This document shows positions 56,566 through 64,000 of a DNA stretch of 64,000 nucleotides, piece by piece; position 1 is the first letter of the stretch, and each line of letters starts with the position of its first letter. The DNA lies in NCBI RefSeq assembly GCF_001641265.1, contig NW_020167520.1, positions 62,001 through 126,000 on the forward strand, given 5' to 3'. Under the pieces are notes generated by a model. The model made no database searches, had not been told where the DNA came from, and saw nothing but the letters and a program-made list of their open reading frames with translations. The translations under genes were made by a program, and so were the position numbers. Source of the DNA: Pseudogymnoascus destructans. Taxonomy: Eukaryota > Ascomycota > Leotiomycetes > Thelebolales > Thelebolaceae.

Positions 56566-57731
56566 ATGGCTCCAGGACGAAAACGCCGCGCAGTAAGCGT
56601 TCGTGATTCCTTAGCCTTGTCTTGTGTTAACAAAGATCCAGGAAGTCGCACCAGAATCCTCTAACGAGCAGTCCGAAGACGAAGGGCCACGGAGTACCCA
56701 GCGCAGACGCCAAAACCAACCTGTGGAAGAGGAAGAGGAGGAATACACCCAGAATGGCGCAGAAGAGCCCACGGTCATCGATGCGGCGGATGGAGACGAG
56801 GAGGAGGTCGGGAGAGATCCGAGGGGAACTTATGGGCTGGTGATGAAACTGGTGCGCTATGCATTGGCGTGTGAATTTGGACGAGTGCCGATCAGGAGAG
56901 AGGGGATTAGAGAGAAAGGTATGTCAGGCAGGATTGGTATGGGTACGTTTGGCTGACATTGCTGTGTAGTCTTTGGGAAGCACGGCGGCCGCAGGTTTCA
57001 GCAACTATTCGATGAGGCGCAAGTTCTCCTGGAAGAGAAGTTCGGGATGCAAATGGTCGAGCTGCCTTCAAAAGAGAAGGTTACTCTGAAAGACAGGCGA
57101 GGTATGCTCTCCTCCAGTTACTCCCACTCTGATACGTTCCGCCTGCTTACAAGAAGTTTTAGCTGCCGTACAAAAGGCCGCCGCTACATCAACCAACCGC
57201 TCATACATCCTCAAGTCTATTCTCCCGCAGAAATACAACATCCCCGCTATCATAACACCATCTCATATCCCCTCCGCCTCCGCAGAAAGCGCATACATGG
57301 GTCTCTATACCCTCATAGTGTCTATAATCATGCTCAACGGCGGGCGGGTCTCAGACGAGAAGCTGATGCGGTATCTCCAACGCATGAACGCAAACGTGAA
57401 CACGCCGGTAGACAAGACGGAGTTCTTGTTTGCGAAGATGCAGAAACAGGGGTATGTCGTGAAGATCAAGGATAACGCTAGCGGCACCGATATTACGGAG
57501 TGGATGGTTGGTCCGAGGGGGAAGGTGGAGGTTGGGGCTGAGGGCGTGAAGGGGCTTGTGAAAACAGTGTATGGGGATACGGCACCGGATGATTTGGATG
57601 TGAGGCTGAAGGCTAGTCTGGGGATTAAGGATGGTCCTGAGAGGAGGGAGAGGCAGGTTGTTGAACCGGAGGGAGAGGAGCAGGGCAGGGCAGGACGGAG
57701 AACAAGGGCGGCCGAGGCTGAGGAGGAATGA
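56566..57731 (+). CDS. NSE3: Smc5/6 complex MAGE-domain subunit Nse3
   Basis: Four exons (56566-56592, 56636-56918, 56970-57101, 57163-57731) encode 336 aa. A basic start (MAPGRKRRA) and acidic linker precede the MAGE homology domain: YGLVMKLVRYALACEFGRVPIRREGI, VFGKHGGRRFQQLFDEAQVLLEEKFGM, SYILKSILPQKYNIP, and GLYTLIVSIIMLNGGRVSDEKLMRYL. The second winged helix (FLFAKMQKQGYVVKIKD) follows, then a charged tail. Nse3 with Nse1 and Nse4 forms the DNA-binding head module of Smc5/6, which acts in DNA repair and replication. In-phase junctions support each intron. Most fungi have a single MAGE gene, as expected here. Confidence 0.92.
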
Positions 57732-58091
57732 TGATATGATGGGTTAAGGATTGATAGACATATATACCCCTGGGATACTACTGGAGTTGCTGGAGCTGGA
57801 AGGAATGGAAATAAACATTTGGTAAATCGAGGGATATCACAGGCTGTTGCATAGGATCATGGAAATTATAGGCCAATTGACAGATGCGGTAGCAGCTAAA
57901 TATATCCGGGATCGGGTGCTGTCCTTCATCCTCCATATAACCGTCTGACAGCTATCAACGTACTGTTCGCATCGTTGCCATCCTGTTCTCCCCTATGCGC
58001 ACCTAATCCCCATGATTTCCCCTCCCTAACGCCTTGCCTTTCCTTGGTGCTGTAAAACCATACACTCCCCTTACACCTCCCTTGGGACATT
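57732..58091. other. intergenic, convergent 3' ends
   Basis: Between the 3' ends of NSE3 and the SF3b5 gene. No gene or repeat recognised. Confidence 0.5.
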
Positions 58092-58447
58092 TCAATCATG
58101 GACCTCTGGGGGTTTGCCAACCGGTTGTATCATTTTCTGCCATTCATTAGCCTCATGCACCCAAAAATCTTGAAGTTGACCGACGAACCTCAATAAGCGC
58201 AGCGCGAACTCTCTCCTTTGGCTCTCCCATCCCAATAGTCATATAGCTTAAGAGAGGCGGATGCCCGATATATGACGCATAACTATCGCGCTGGATATTG
58301 CTGGTCCACTCGAACTTGGTCGTGTCGGCATGTCCAGTCCCAACGTATCGGGCTTGGAGCTGCTCCAACTGCTGCTGCGCGCGGAGCTTGTCTGCCTGTA
58401 TGCTGGTTAGATATATACATAAAAGAACATCAATGACAACTTACCAT
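58092..58447 (-). CDS. SF3B5: Splicing factor 3b subunit 5 (SF3b10 / Ysf3)
   Basis: Three exons on the minus strand: 58445-58447, 58189-58395 and 58092-58136, giving 84 aa, against 86 in human SF3B5. Exon 1 contributes only the ATG; the intron begins directly after it. The product reads MADKLRAQQQLEQLQARYVG, then the signature GTGHADTTKFEWTSNIQRDSY and the conserved C-terminal KMIQPVGKPPEV. The protein is a small core piece of the SF3b complex in the U2 snRNP, which recognises the branch point. The last exon is needed: reading through the second intron gives a non-homologous tail. No other in-frame ATG gives a better N-terminus. Confidence 0.92.
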
Positions 58448-58721
58448 CGTTGAGGTAGAAAGGGTTCTAGAAAGACCCAAGTCAGTGCTGATGGAACAAG
58501 ATGGGTCTGCTATTCAGCGGCGCATGGCAATACTCTAAACATGTCGCCGATAAGGATAAGCAGTGTTTTAGCGTCTTTATTCCACTAACCTTTCCTTCAG
58601 CCTCGCCTTTTGGACCCCGACGTCTAGATCGCATCACTTGCGCACGAAAAAAACAAATTACCATCTGTTCCTCGCCATATAATGCGAGGGTGCTATTTTA
58701 TCAGAGGATATCCCAGCAAAG

Positions 58722-59738
58722 ATGACTCATAACACAATGATGGCCGATATTCAACCGACATACCCACTCTCGAAGGCTCAAGTCGACGAAATTGCCTCTC
58801 TTCATGAGGCAGACACGTCGGAGCTCGAGGGGCAATTGAAGAAGCTCTCGGAGACATGCCAAAGTAACTGCGCCTCGGGATTTTCCAAATGCACAACCCA
58901 TCAGAATGAGATGCGCAAACTGTACCAAAATGCATACACAGCAGAATCGGCTGGACGCTGGACCTCATACCGACCAGCGGAATATACCAAAGATCTAAAG
59001 CGAATGTTCGATGCGCAGGCTACCATAGAGAAGATCAACGGCCGCGTCCGGAGGGAGAATATGCAGCATATCAAGGACTCGCAATGCACTTTTGGACCCA
59101 GCAACCATCCGACGGTTAAGAAGGTTAAGATACGAGCTGCTGAATTGCGTGGGACAGGGACGTCTCTAGCGGACATTGATAGCTACATTATCCAAGAAGA
59201 GGGAAAGCTACTGAGTACGCTCACTCCCGAACAGCAAGAGGCCCAGGCCGAATACGACAAATCCAAATCTGAGGCCGAGAAATACTCCTACCTCCGCACA
59301 AGCGCCTGCACCGCCCAGCCAACCGACACACCCCGCGACGCCGAGCTGCGACAAAAGTGGACAAAGCTATTCGACAACAAGACCCCCTACATCGAGATCC
59401 TGCCCGTGATGGAGAAAGACATCGCCGACGCAAAGTCGAACGCACAGATTCTCGAGAACCGGCTCGCGGATCTACGGAACGCGCAAGCGGCGAACAATAA
59501 AGCCAAAGCGGCGAAGGAGGAGAGTAAGCGCAAGCAGGCGAGGGATGCGATCAGGCGCTGCTGTTCGGAGGGGTGTGGGAATGTTTGTGAGCTCAGTGGG
59601 CCGAATGCGGATCTGGGGTGCGAGAGGTGCTTTGGGTTGAAGGAGGAGGGGGGGTTGCAGAACTATTCGTGGTTTTGTAGTCCGGAGTGCGCGAAAGCGA
59701 ATGCGGGGAGCCATAATGCGAGGTTTCATTCGAGCTGA
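58722..59738 (+). CDS. Uncharacterised coiled-coil protein with C-terminal MYND-like zinc module
   Basis: Single exon, 338 aa; alternative starts are M1, M6 and M7 (MADIQPTYPL is the more usual-looking start). The N-terminal two thirds are helical and charged with conserved-looking Cys (ETCQSNCASGFSKC). A long coiled coil is predicted at about 225-280 (KDIADAKSNAQILENRLADL). The C-terminus is Cys-rich: CCSEGCGNVC, then CERC, FCSPEC and H-x4-H. The spacing is like a MYND zinc finger, but with a final His in place of the usual Cys. I do not recognise the family as a whole. A protein-interaction role is the most that can be inferred. Confidence 0.8.
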   Translation: MTHNTMMADIQPTYPLSKAQVDEIASLHEADTSELEGQLKKLSETCQSNCASGFSKCTTHQNEMRKLYQNAYTAESAGRWTSYRPAEYTKDLKRMFDAQATIEKINGRVRRENMQHIKDSQCTFGPSNHPTVKKVKIRAAELRGTGTSLADIDSYIIQEEGKLLSTLTPEQQEAQAEYDKSKSEAEKYSYLRTSACTAQPTDTPRDAELRQKWTKLFDNKTPYIEILPVMEKDIADAKSNAQILENRLADLRNAQAANNKAKAAKEESKRKQARDAIRRCCSEGCGNVCELSGPNADLGCERCFGLKEEGGLQNYSWFCSPECAKANAGSHNARFHSS

Positions 59739-59973
59739 GTGGTGGCTGCTGAAGGGTATCTGTTTGCCTGTGTGTTTAGAGGTGGGTTTTGTAAGGGGTT
59801 TGGATGGCGTTTATGGGCGCTTTGGTGATACCCATACCTTTGTTTTGTTTGACGAGAATCTTTGTAGCTATGTACGACTGCTATTTTGACCTGAGAATAG
59901 ATAGAACCTCCCATGGGAGGTCAAGTTCAAGCCAGCATAGTTTAGAATTATGGGATATTTCCCTACTAAGAAT

Positions 59974-61390
59974 TTATTCGTCTAAAGTGAACCCTTCGTC
60001 TCCATCATTCCTTACCCATCCTTTCAATGCTTCCCTGGCATCATTTTTGGCAATCATCCTGTCTTGCAGAAGCTGGCACTGCTTCATATCTTCATATGTT
60101 TTGTGACCTTTCACAGCCCCGGATTCCACTTCATCTGACGGAGAGTTCTCCACTGAGCTAGTATCTTCCAAATCTAATAATCTCGTTATGTCGCGAGCTA
60201 GCTCCCACATCCTCTTTTTGCACACAACACTTGCGCCTCTCGGATCATTCTGTTTCCGCCCCTGAAGAACGCCTCCTATCAGCGTTTCCTCAAAGTATGG
60301 TGACCAAGAGGCGGCAATATTACTTGGCGAAATTGCATCACTCAGAAGAGGCGAGCCGTCTGCGTCGCGGCGAGAATATGCAAATTCGCTCTTCGTTGTC
60401 ACCATCTTGAAGTTTTGGAAGCTATATCCTCCACTCGGAGGCACCTGTAAGTCCTTTAACCGTCCCCGCGGACTAAAGCAGCGCTCACAGCCAACAGCTA
60501 CATATTGAGACTCCGGCAACGTGAGGGTTTTCAGGTATGCATTTTCTGGTGAGATGAGTAAGGAGGTGATGGAGCTGAGGACAGAGGTTATCTGCTTCAG
60601 TGTTATCTTGTCGGAGCACGATTTTGAGAGCGTGGAGGGAGCATCGGGGCGAGAGGGTTTGCGCCGGACGATGCCTAGATTCGAAAAGTAGCCACGCCCG
60701 GGCATACTGGAATCTGTTGCTGTAGGGGATGCGGGGGCAGGGATGGCCCAGGGGGTTGCATCGTCTTGGGCGGCCATGGTGAGCTCCATGCTGGCATCAC
60801 CGCCTGGCATGAGTTAGCTAACTTGCGGCATGGCATGATGATTTGAGTAACGTACATGGTGCCTCAGAGCAATACATATGTAGTTTTACATCTTCCTTGA
60901 TTGTGAAAGGCTGGAAGTTGCTCGGGGCGATCTCGTCCGCCCTTCTCCTTCTCACATACTTCGAGGACTGCTCCCTGGACAAAGCTATTTTCCGGCACTC
61001 TTCGAGTAAGAAACGGTTGATGGAGCGGAGAGCAACAACCTCGGCGTGCCAGTCGTGGAGAACCGTGCCGTTGGCTTCAGGGATCTTGTTGGAAGGAAGG
61101 CATTTCATTCCTGTTCTGGGCAGGTCAGTCGACGCGCAATATGTCAAGAGGCAGACAGGGGCATATTCTCACCCAAGAGCCAGACACGTCAGTCCATCTT
61201 CTCCTGGTCGTGTGTCAGTATTTATCGTGGGATGCGCGGGGTCACGGGGTATAAAACCTTGAGCAACAATTCCAGCCAGAGGAACCCATTCTCTCCGATG
61301 ATCAGCTCGCTGTATGGGCTTGCGCTTCTTAGACAGAGCATTAAACTTCTTCAATACAGTTGCGGCAATAGAGTCCCCAGTGAGTTCCAT
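59974..61390 (-). CDS. TAD1: tRNA-specific adenosine deaminase Tad1 (ADAT1)
   Basis: Four exons (61258-61390, 61173-61203, 60856-61115, 59974-60803, minus) encode 417 aa. The enzyme deaminates A37 to inosine in tRNA-Ala. The zinc His and catalytic Glu lie in LHDWHAEVVALRS, the first Cys in SEAPCGDASMEL and the second in LSKSCSDKITLK. The last lies downstream of an MPGRGYF segment that replaces the usual KPGRGD-like loop. The N-terminus has GDSIAATVLKKFNAL and WVPLAGIVAQ, typical of ADAT1. The 31-nt second exon joins GIVAQG to EDGLTCLALGTGMKCLP. It is divergent from the NT-C2 gene, 449 bp away. Confidence 0.93.
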
Positions 61391-61839
61391 TCGATATTAG
61401 ACAATATACAGCCAAGACGGGACTCTTCCATAAGCTTTCGACCACCGCCGTTGCCAAACTCCCAGCACAGCCGAACCGAACAAGCACCAACACGGCTACC
61501 TTAACCACTTACGTAGCCTCGTCGCAAGTTCCGGAATGGCCAGGAATCAAATCTACGAATTATCAGCAAATAGTCAGCCACACACGCACACACACAATAA
61601 CATCCATATGCCCGTTCGGGATTTCCGCCATTAACACGTGTACGGGCCCCTCCCACTACAATAGCATTGGTCCCGGTTCTATTCCAGCATCCTTCGCCGA
61701 ATATGGTCCGCGAGCCTCCCGGGTTATAAGGATGATATATAAGCATGAACGGCCTGAGTATGTGTCCCCTTCCCCCTCCTTGCGCCGTGCTGCCCATTCG
61801 GCTTCGAGTCCAGTGATTTGAAGTGTCGCTTTACTGACT
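61391..61839. promoter_or_regulatory. divergent region between TAD1 and NT-C2 gene
   Basis: 449 bp between two outward-facing start codons. It includes a short CA-rich microsatellite at about 61574-61596 and a TATA-like atgatatataa near 61732. No specific sites assigned. Confidence 0.4.
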
Positions 61840-63218
61840 ATGTATTTCGAGCCAATAGTCAACAAATCTCGCAAGGTTCGAGAATTCCCGCGCATTCCCC
61901 AGTGCAAGCAGCTATTCCCTGCTGACCACACAATACACAGCCGAAGTTTGCGCTCATACTACAGGTAAGATTGCTGCGCCTACGTCACCTGCTCTCGGAA
62001 TACCATTTACTGACACTCTGCCGCCAGATAATCAACCTGAACAACGTCCCTCTCGTCGCCGGGCAATCCTACGTAAAATGGCACCTCCCCATGTCCACCG
62101 CCGCGGAGCACCGGGGCGCGACGACCAAGGCGCCAATCAAAGAACACAAAGTGACCTGGGACTATGAGCGCTCGCTCGTGGTGCGGTTGTCGATGGACAA
62201 GACGAACATGCTGCAGGAGTGCTTCGTCGAGTTCGAGGTCATGCAGGACTACAATGGCGGGGCGCGCGGGGAGAAGATCACGATAGGGAGGGTGCGCTTG
62301 AACCTCGCAGAGTATGCGGATATACATTATGAGGTGGGACAGGTTATGGTGAGGAGGTATCTGATGCAGGATAGTAAGATCAATAGCACTGTCAAGATCG
62401 GTCTGGGCATGTCACAAGTCGACGGGGATCGAAACTTCATTGCCCCGCCGCTCCGAACCGCAGCAGTCTTCGAGGGATTCACAGGCGCCATGGCCGTAGA
62501 GCAGGAGAAAGATAAAGCAGGCTGTACGTACCCTTTGAATCCCACATTTTTTTTTTACTCCCCTATTAACACCCCCCCAGACAACGGCGCAGTAGGCAAC
62601 AACAAAGAACTCGCCGAAATGCAAGACATGTACCGCCAAACCCTCGCCGCCTCCTGGCACTGCAGCAAAGGCACCCTCGCCGCCGACCAATGCATCGAAG
62701 ACATCTTCAACGGCGGCGACGGCTGGGGCAACAAGCCCGTCCCCGCCACCCAGAACCCCGCTCTGCAAACCGCGCCGGGAGCGGATGACAGCGAGGATGA
62801 GGGGATGGGGACTGCGACGCCGCGGAATCAGAACCAGCGCCGCCACCATCATCATAATCATCAGCAGCAGAATGAGAGGGGTAGTGGTGGCGAGCCCAGC
62901 AGGAATGGGTCGGGCGCGAGTAAGAAACATACCCATGCCGGGAAGAAGGCGAGGATGGAGAGTGAGATGCCCGGGTTGACGACGACGGTGGATAGGAAGG
63001 GGAATCCGCTTGGAGGGATCCGGAAGGCTTCTCAGCGCGCGTTGACGACGGATAAGGGGGAGCAGGTGCAGTCTTCATCTTCGTCGGAGGAGGGTGGGGA
63101 GAGGAGGGGAAGGAGTGGGACGAGGAGGGCGGATGAGGTGGCGGAGTGGGATGCGAGGGATGATTTGAGGGCGTGGACGGTGCCATGTGTGTCGGTTGAG
63201 GATGAGGCTGAGAGTTGA
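61840..63218 (+). CDS. NT-C2 domain protein (EEIG1/EHBP1-type N-terminal C2)
   Basis: Four exons (61840-61875, 61941-61964, 62028-62523, 62581-63218) encode 397 aa. The first two, 36 and 24 nt, supply MYFEPIVNKSRKPKFALILQ, which completes the first strand of the C2 fold. Then INLNNVPLVAGQSYVKWHLP, WDYERSLVVRLSMDK, ECFVEFEVMQDY and IGRVRLNLAEYAD follow, ending at about residue 185. A helical segment (EMQDMYRQTLAASWHCSKG) follows. The rest is disordered, with a His/Gln-rich stretch and basic clusters. Such domains bind membranes or anchor endosomes and actin to other proteins; the function in fungi is not established. The second exon is among the smallest in the window. Confidence 0.85.
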
Positions 63219-63429
63219 GGGGGGTGGCTTGGAGGGGGGGGGTTCTGGGTTGTGGTGGGGGGGTGTATTTTAGGATAGATGGAGTCAGGGGCGATGGGAT
63301 GGGCGGGGGTTTTGACTGGCGTATGGGGGATTATAGTTGCTATTTAATTCATAGAGAATCCACGCTTATATTAACTACCATTATTCCTTTACAGTGTTTG
63401 TTTGCGAGCTGTAGCCTACACCAGCGCAT

Positions 63430-64000
63430 CTAGTTGCAACAAGACTCCCCGATATACCCCAAATACTCGACCATTCGCCAAGACCTACCTATCTCCCCTC
63501 CCCCCCAACACCTCAAACACCTCTTCCACCAACCCCACCCCCCAACAACCCCAAACGACGCCCACCTGTTCTCCCTATCCCCCTTCTTCCGCGGCCTCTT
63601 CCCACCACTCACCCCCTCCCACCTCTCAAGCTGTGGACAATCATCTTTGAGCACCTCGATTACATTCGCAAACCTAATGCCCCCCTCCGCAGACCCCCTT
63701 TGCCGGTTATCCCCCCTCTCCTCAGCGCCAGTCCCATCCTCATCGTCGGGGAGCTCCACGCCATAAACACCCTCCGCATCCTCCCTCCCCCTCGGCAACG
63801 CAAAACACACCAGATGCAACTCCACGAACCCATCAAACACCACTCCCAAACTAGGCGTGGCAGTCATACCCGCAAATACCGAGTGCTGTTTCTGCTGCTC
63901 TTTCTTCCGCTGTTGTTCCGGATTGCCCGCGGTCTTTGCAGATTTCCTAACCAAAGTGTTGAGGAGGAAAATGGTAACAGAAGAGGAGCGGGCTAGGGTA
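63430..64000 (-). CDS. Unknown protein, 5' partial at window edge
   Basis: A minus-strand frame is open from the window edge to TAG 63430-63432. It includes a Lys/Gln-rich start (KTAGNPEQQRKKEQQKQHS) and a hydrophobic, protein-like stretch (VVFDGFVELHLVCFALPRG, FANVIEVLKDDCPQLERW). I do not recognise it. The last third is Trp/Gly-rich and may be partly intron. A GT donor near 63623 and AG acceptor near 63568 would instead give a shorter end (...LVEEVFEVLGGRGDR) with a stop at about 63485. The gene's upstream part lies outside the window. Confidence 0.4.
   Translation of the reverse strand, partial: TLARSSSVTIFLLNTLVRKSAKTAGNPEQQRKKEQQKQHSVFAGMTATPSLGVVFDGFVELHLVCFALPRGREDAEGVYGVELPDDEDGTGAEERGDNRQRGSAEGGIRFANVIEVLKDDCPQLERWEGVSGGKRPRKKGDRENRWASFGVVGGWGWWKRCLRCWGGGEIGRSWRMVEYLGYIGESCCN

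Noticed and set aside
61574..61596. CA-rich run as a functional repeat
   Set aside because: Short ordinary microsatellite in an intergenic region.
1..64000. tRNA, rRNA, CRISPR array or biosynthetic gene cluster
   Set aside because: I looked for GGTTCGA-type tRNA T-loops, repeat-spacer arrays and clustered biosynthetic enzymes and saw none convincing; a tRNAscan or antiSMASH run would be decisive.

Overview
The window is a nuclear fragment of a filamentous ascomycete (Pezizomycotina). The protein-coding genes have short GT-AG introns (mostly 45-95 nt), are packed closely on both strands without operons, and belong to recognisable fungal families: NIMA kinase, Mic19, PAN3, FLC/TRP-like channel, Rec8, allantoate-permease-type MFS. 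I cannot place it below class level from sequence alone.

Left arm (1-27 kb) is ordinary euchromatin. In order it holds: a partial Ala/Lys-repeat protein; a ferric reductase (-); the MICOS subunit MIC19 (-), divergent from a small one-TM mitochondrial-type protein (+); PAN3 (-, eight exons rebuilt here); a FAF2-like UBA/UAS/UBX protein (+); a VHS-GAT adaptor (+); an ankyrin-PH oxysterol-binding protein (+); ATP12 (+); an Asn-rich DDR48-like stress protein (+); a peroxisomal acyl-CoA thioesterase ending in SKL (-); and EFR3 (-). A 150-bp MITE-like palindrome lies at 4.7 kb.

The middle (27.4-38.8 kb) is a nested transposon island. A 6.7-kb chromodomain Ty3/Gypsy element with an intact gag-pol ORF and near-identical 936-bp LTRs sits inside the transposase gene of a Fot1/pogo element, with a 5-bp target duplication (cccag). 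The Fot1 element has 40-bp inverted repeats and TA duplications. Next to it, a solo LTR of the same family sits inside an older LTR of that family (duplication gaaag). Fragments of another, Copia-like LTR family lie at both outer edges in opposite orientation.

Right arm (39-64 kb) has NIMA kinase (-), divergent from an ankyrin-BTB protein (+). A degenerate hAT element (8-bp duplication aaataaaa) follows, disrupted by another solo LTR. Then come an FLC/TRP-like channel (+), REC8 (+), an MFS anion permease (+), NSE3 of the Smc5/6 complex (+), SF3b subunit 5 (-), an uncharacterised protein with a MYND-like zinc module (+), tRNA adenosine deaminase TAD1 (-), an NT-C2 domain protein (+) and a partial unknown gene (-) at the edge.

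The genes do not form one pathway. No secondary-metabolite cluster, CRISPR array, rRNA or convincing tRNA was seen. The most informative region is the transposon island, where insertion order can be read from target-site duplications.
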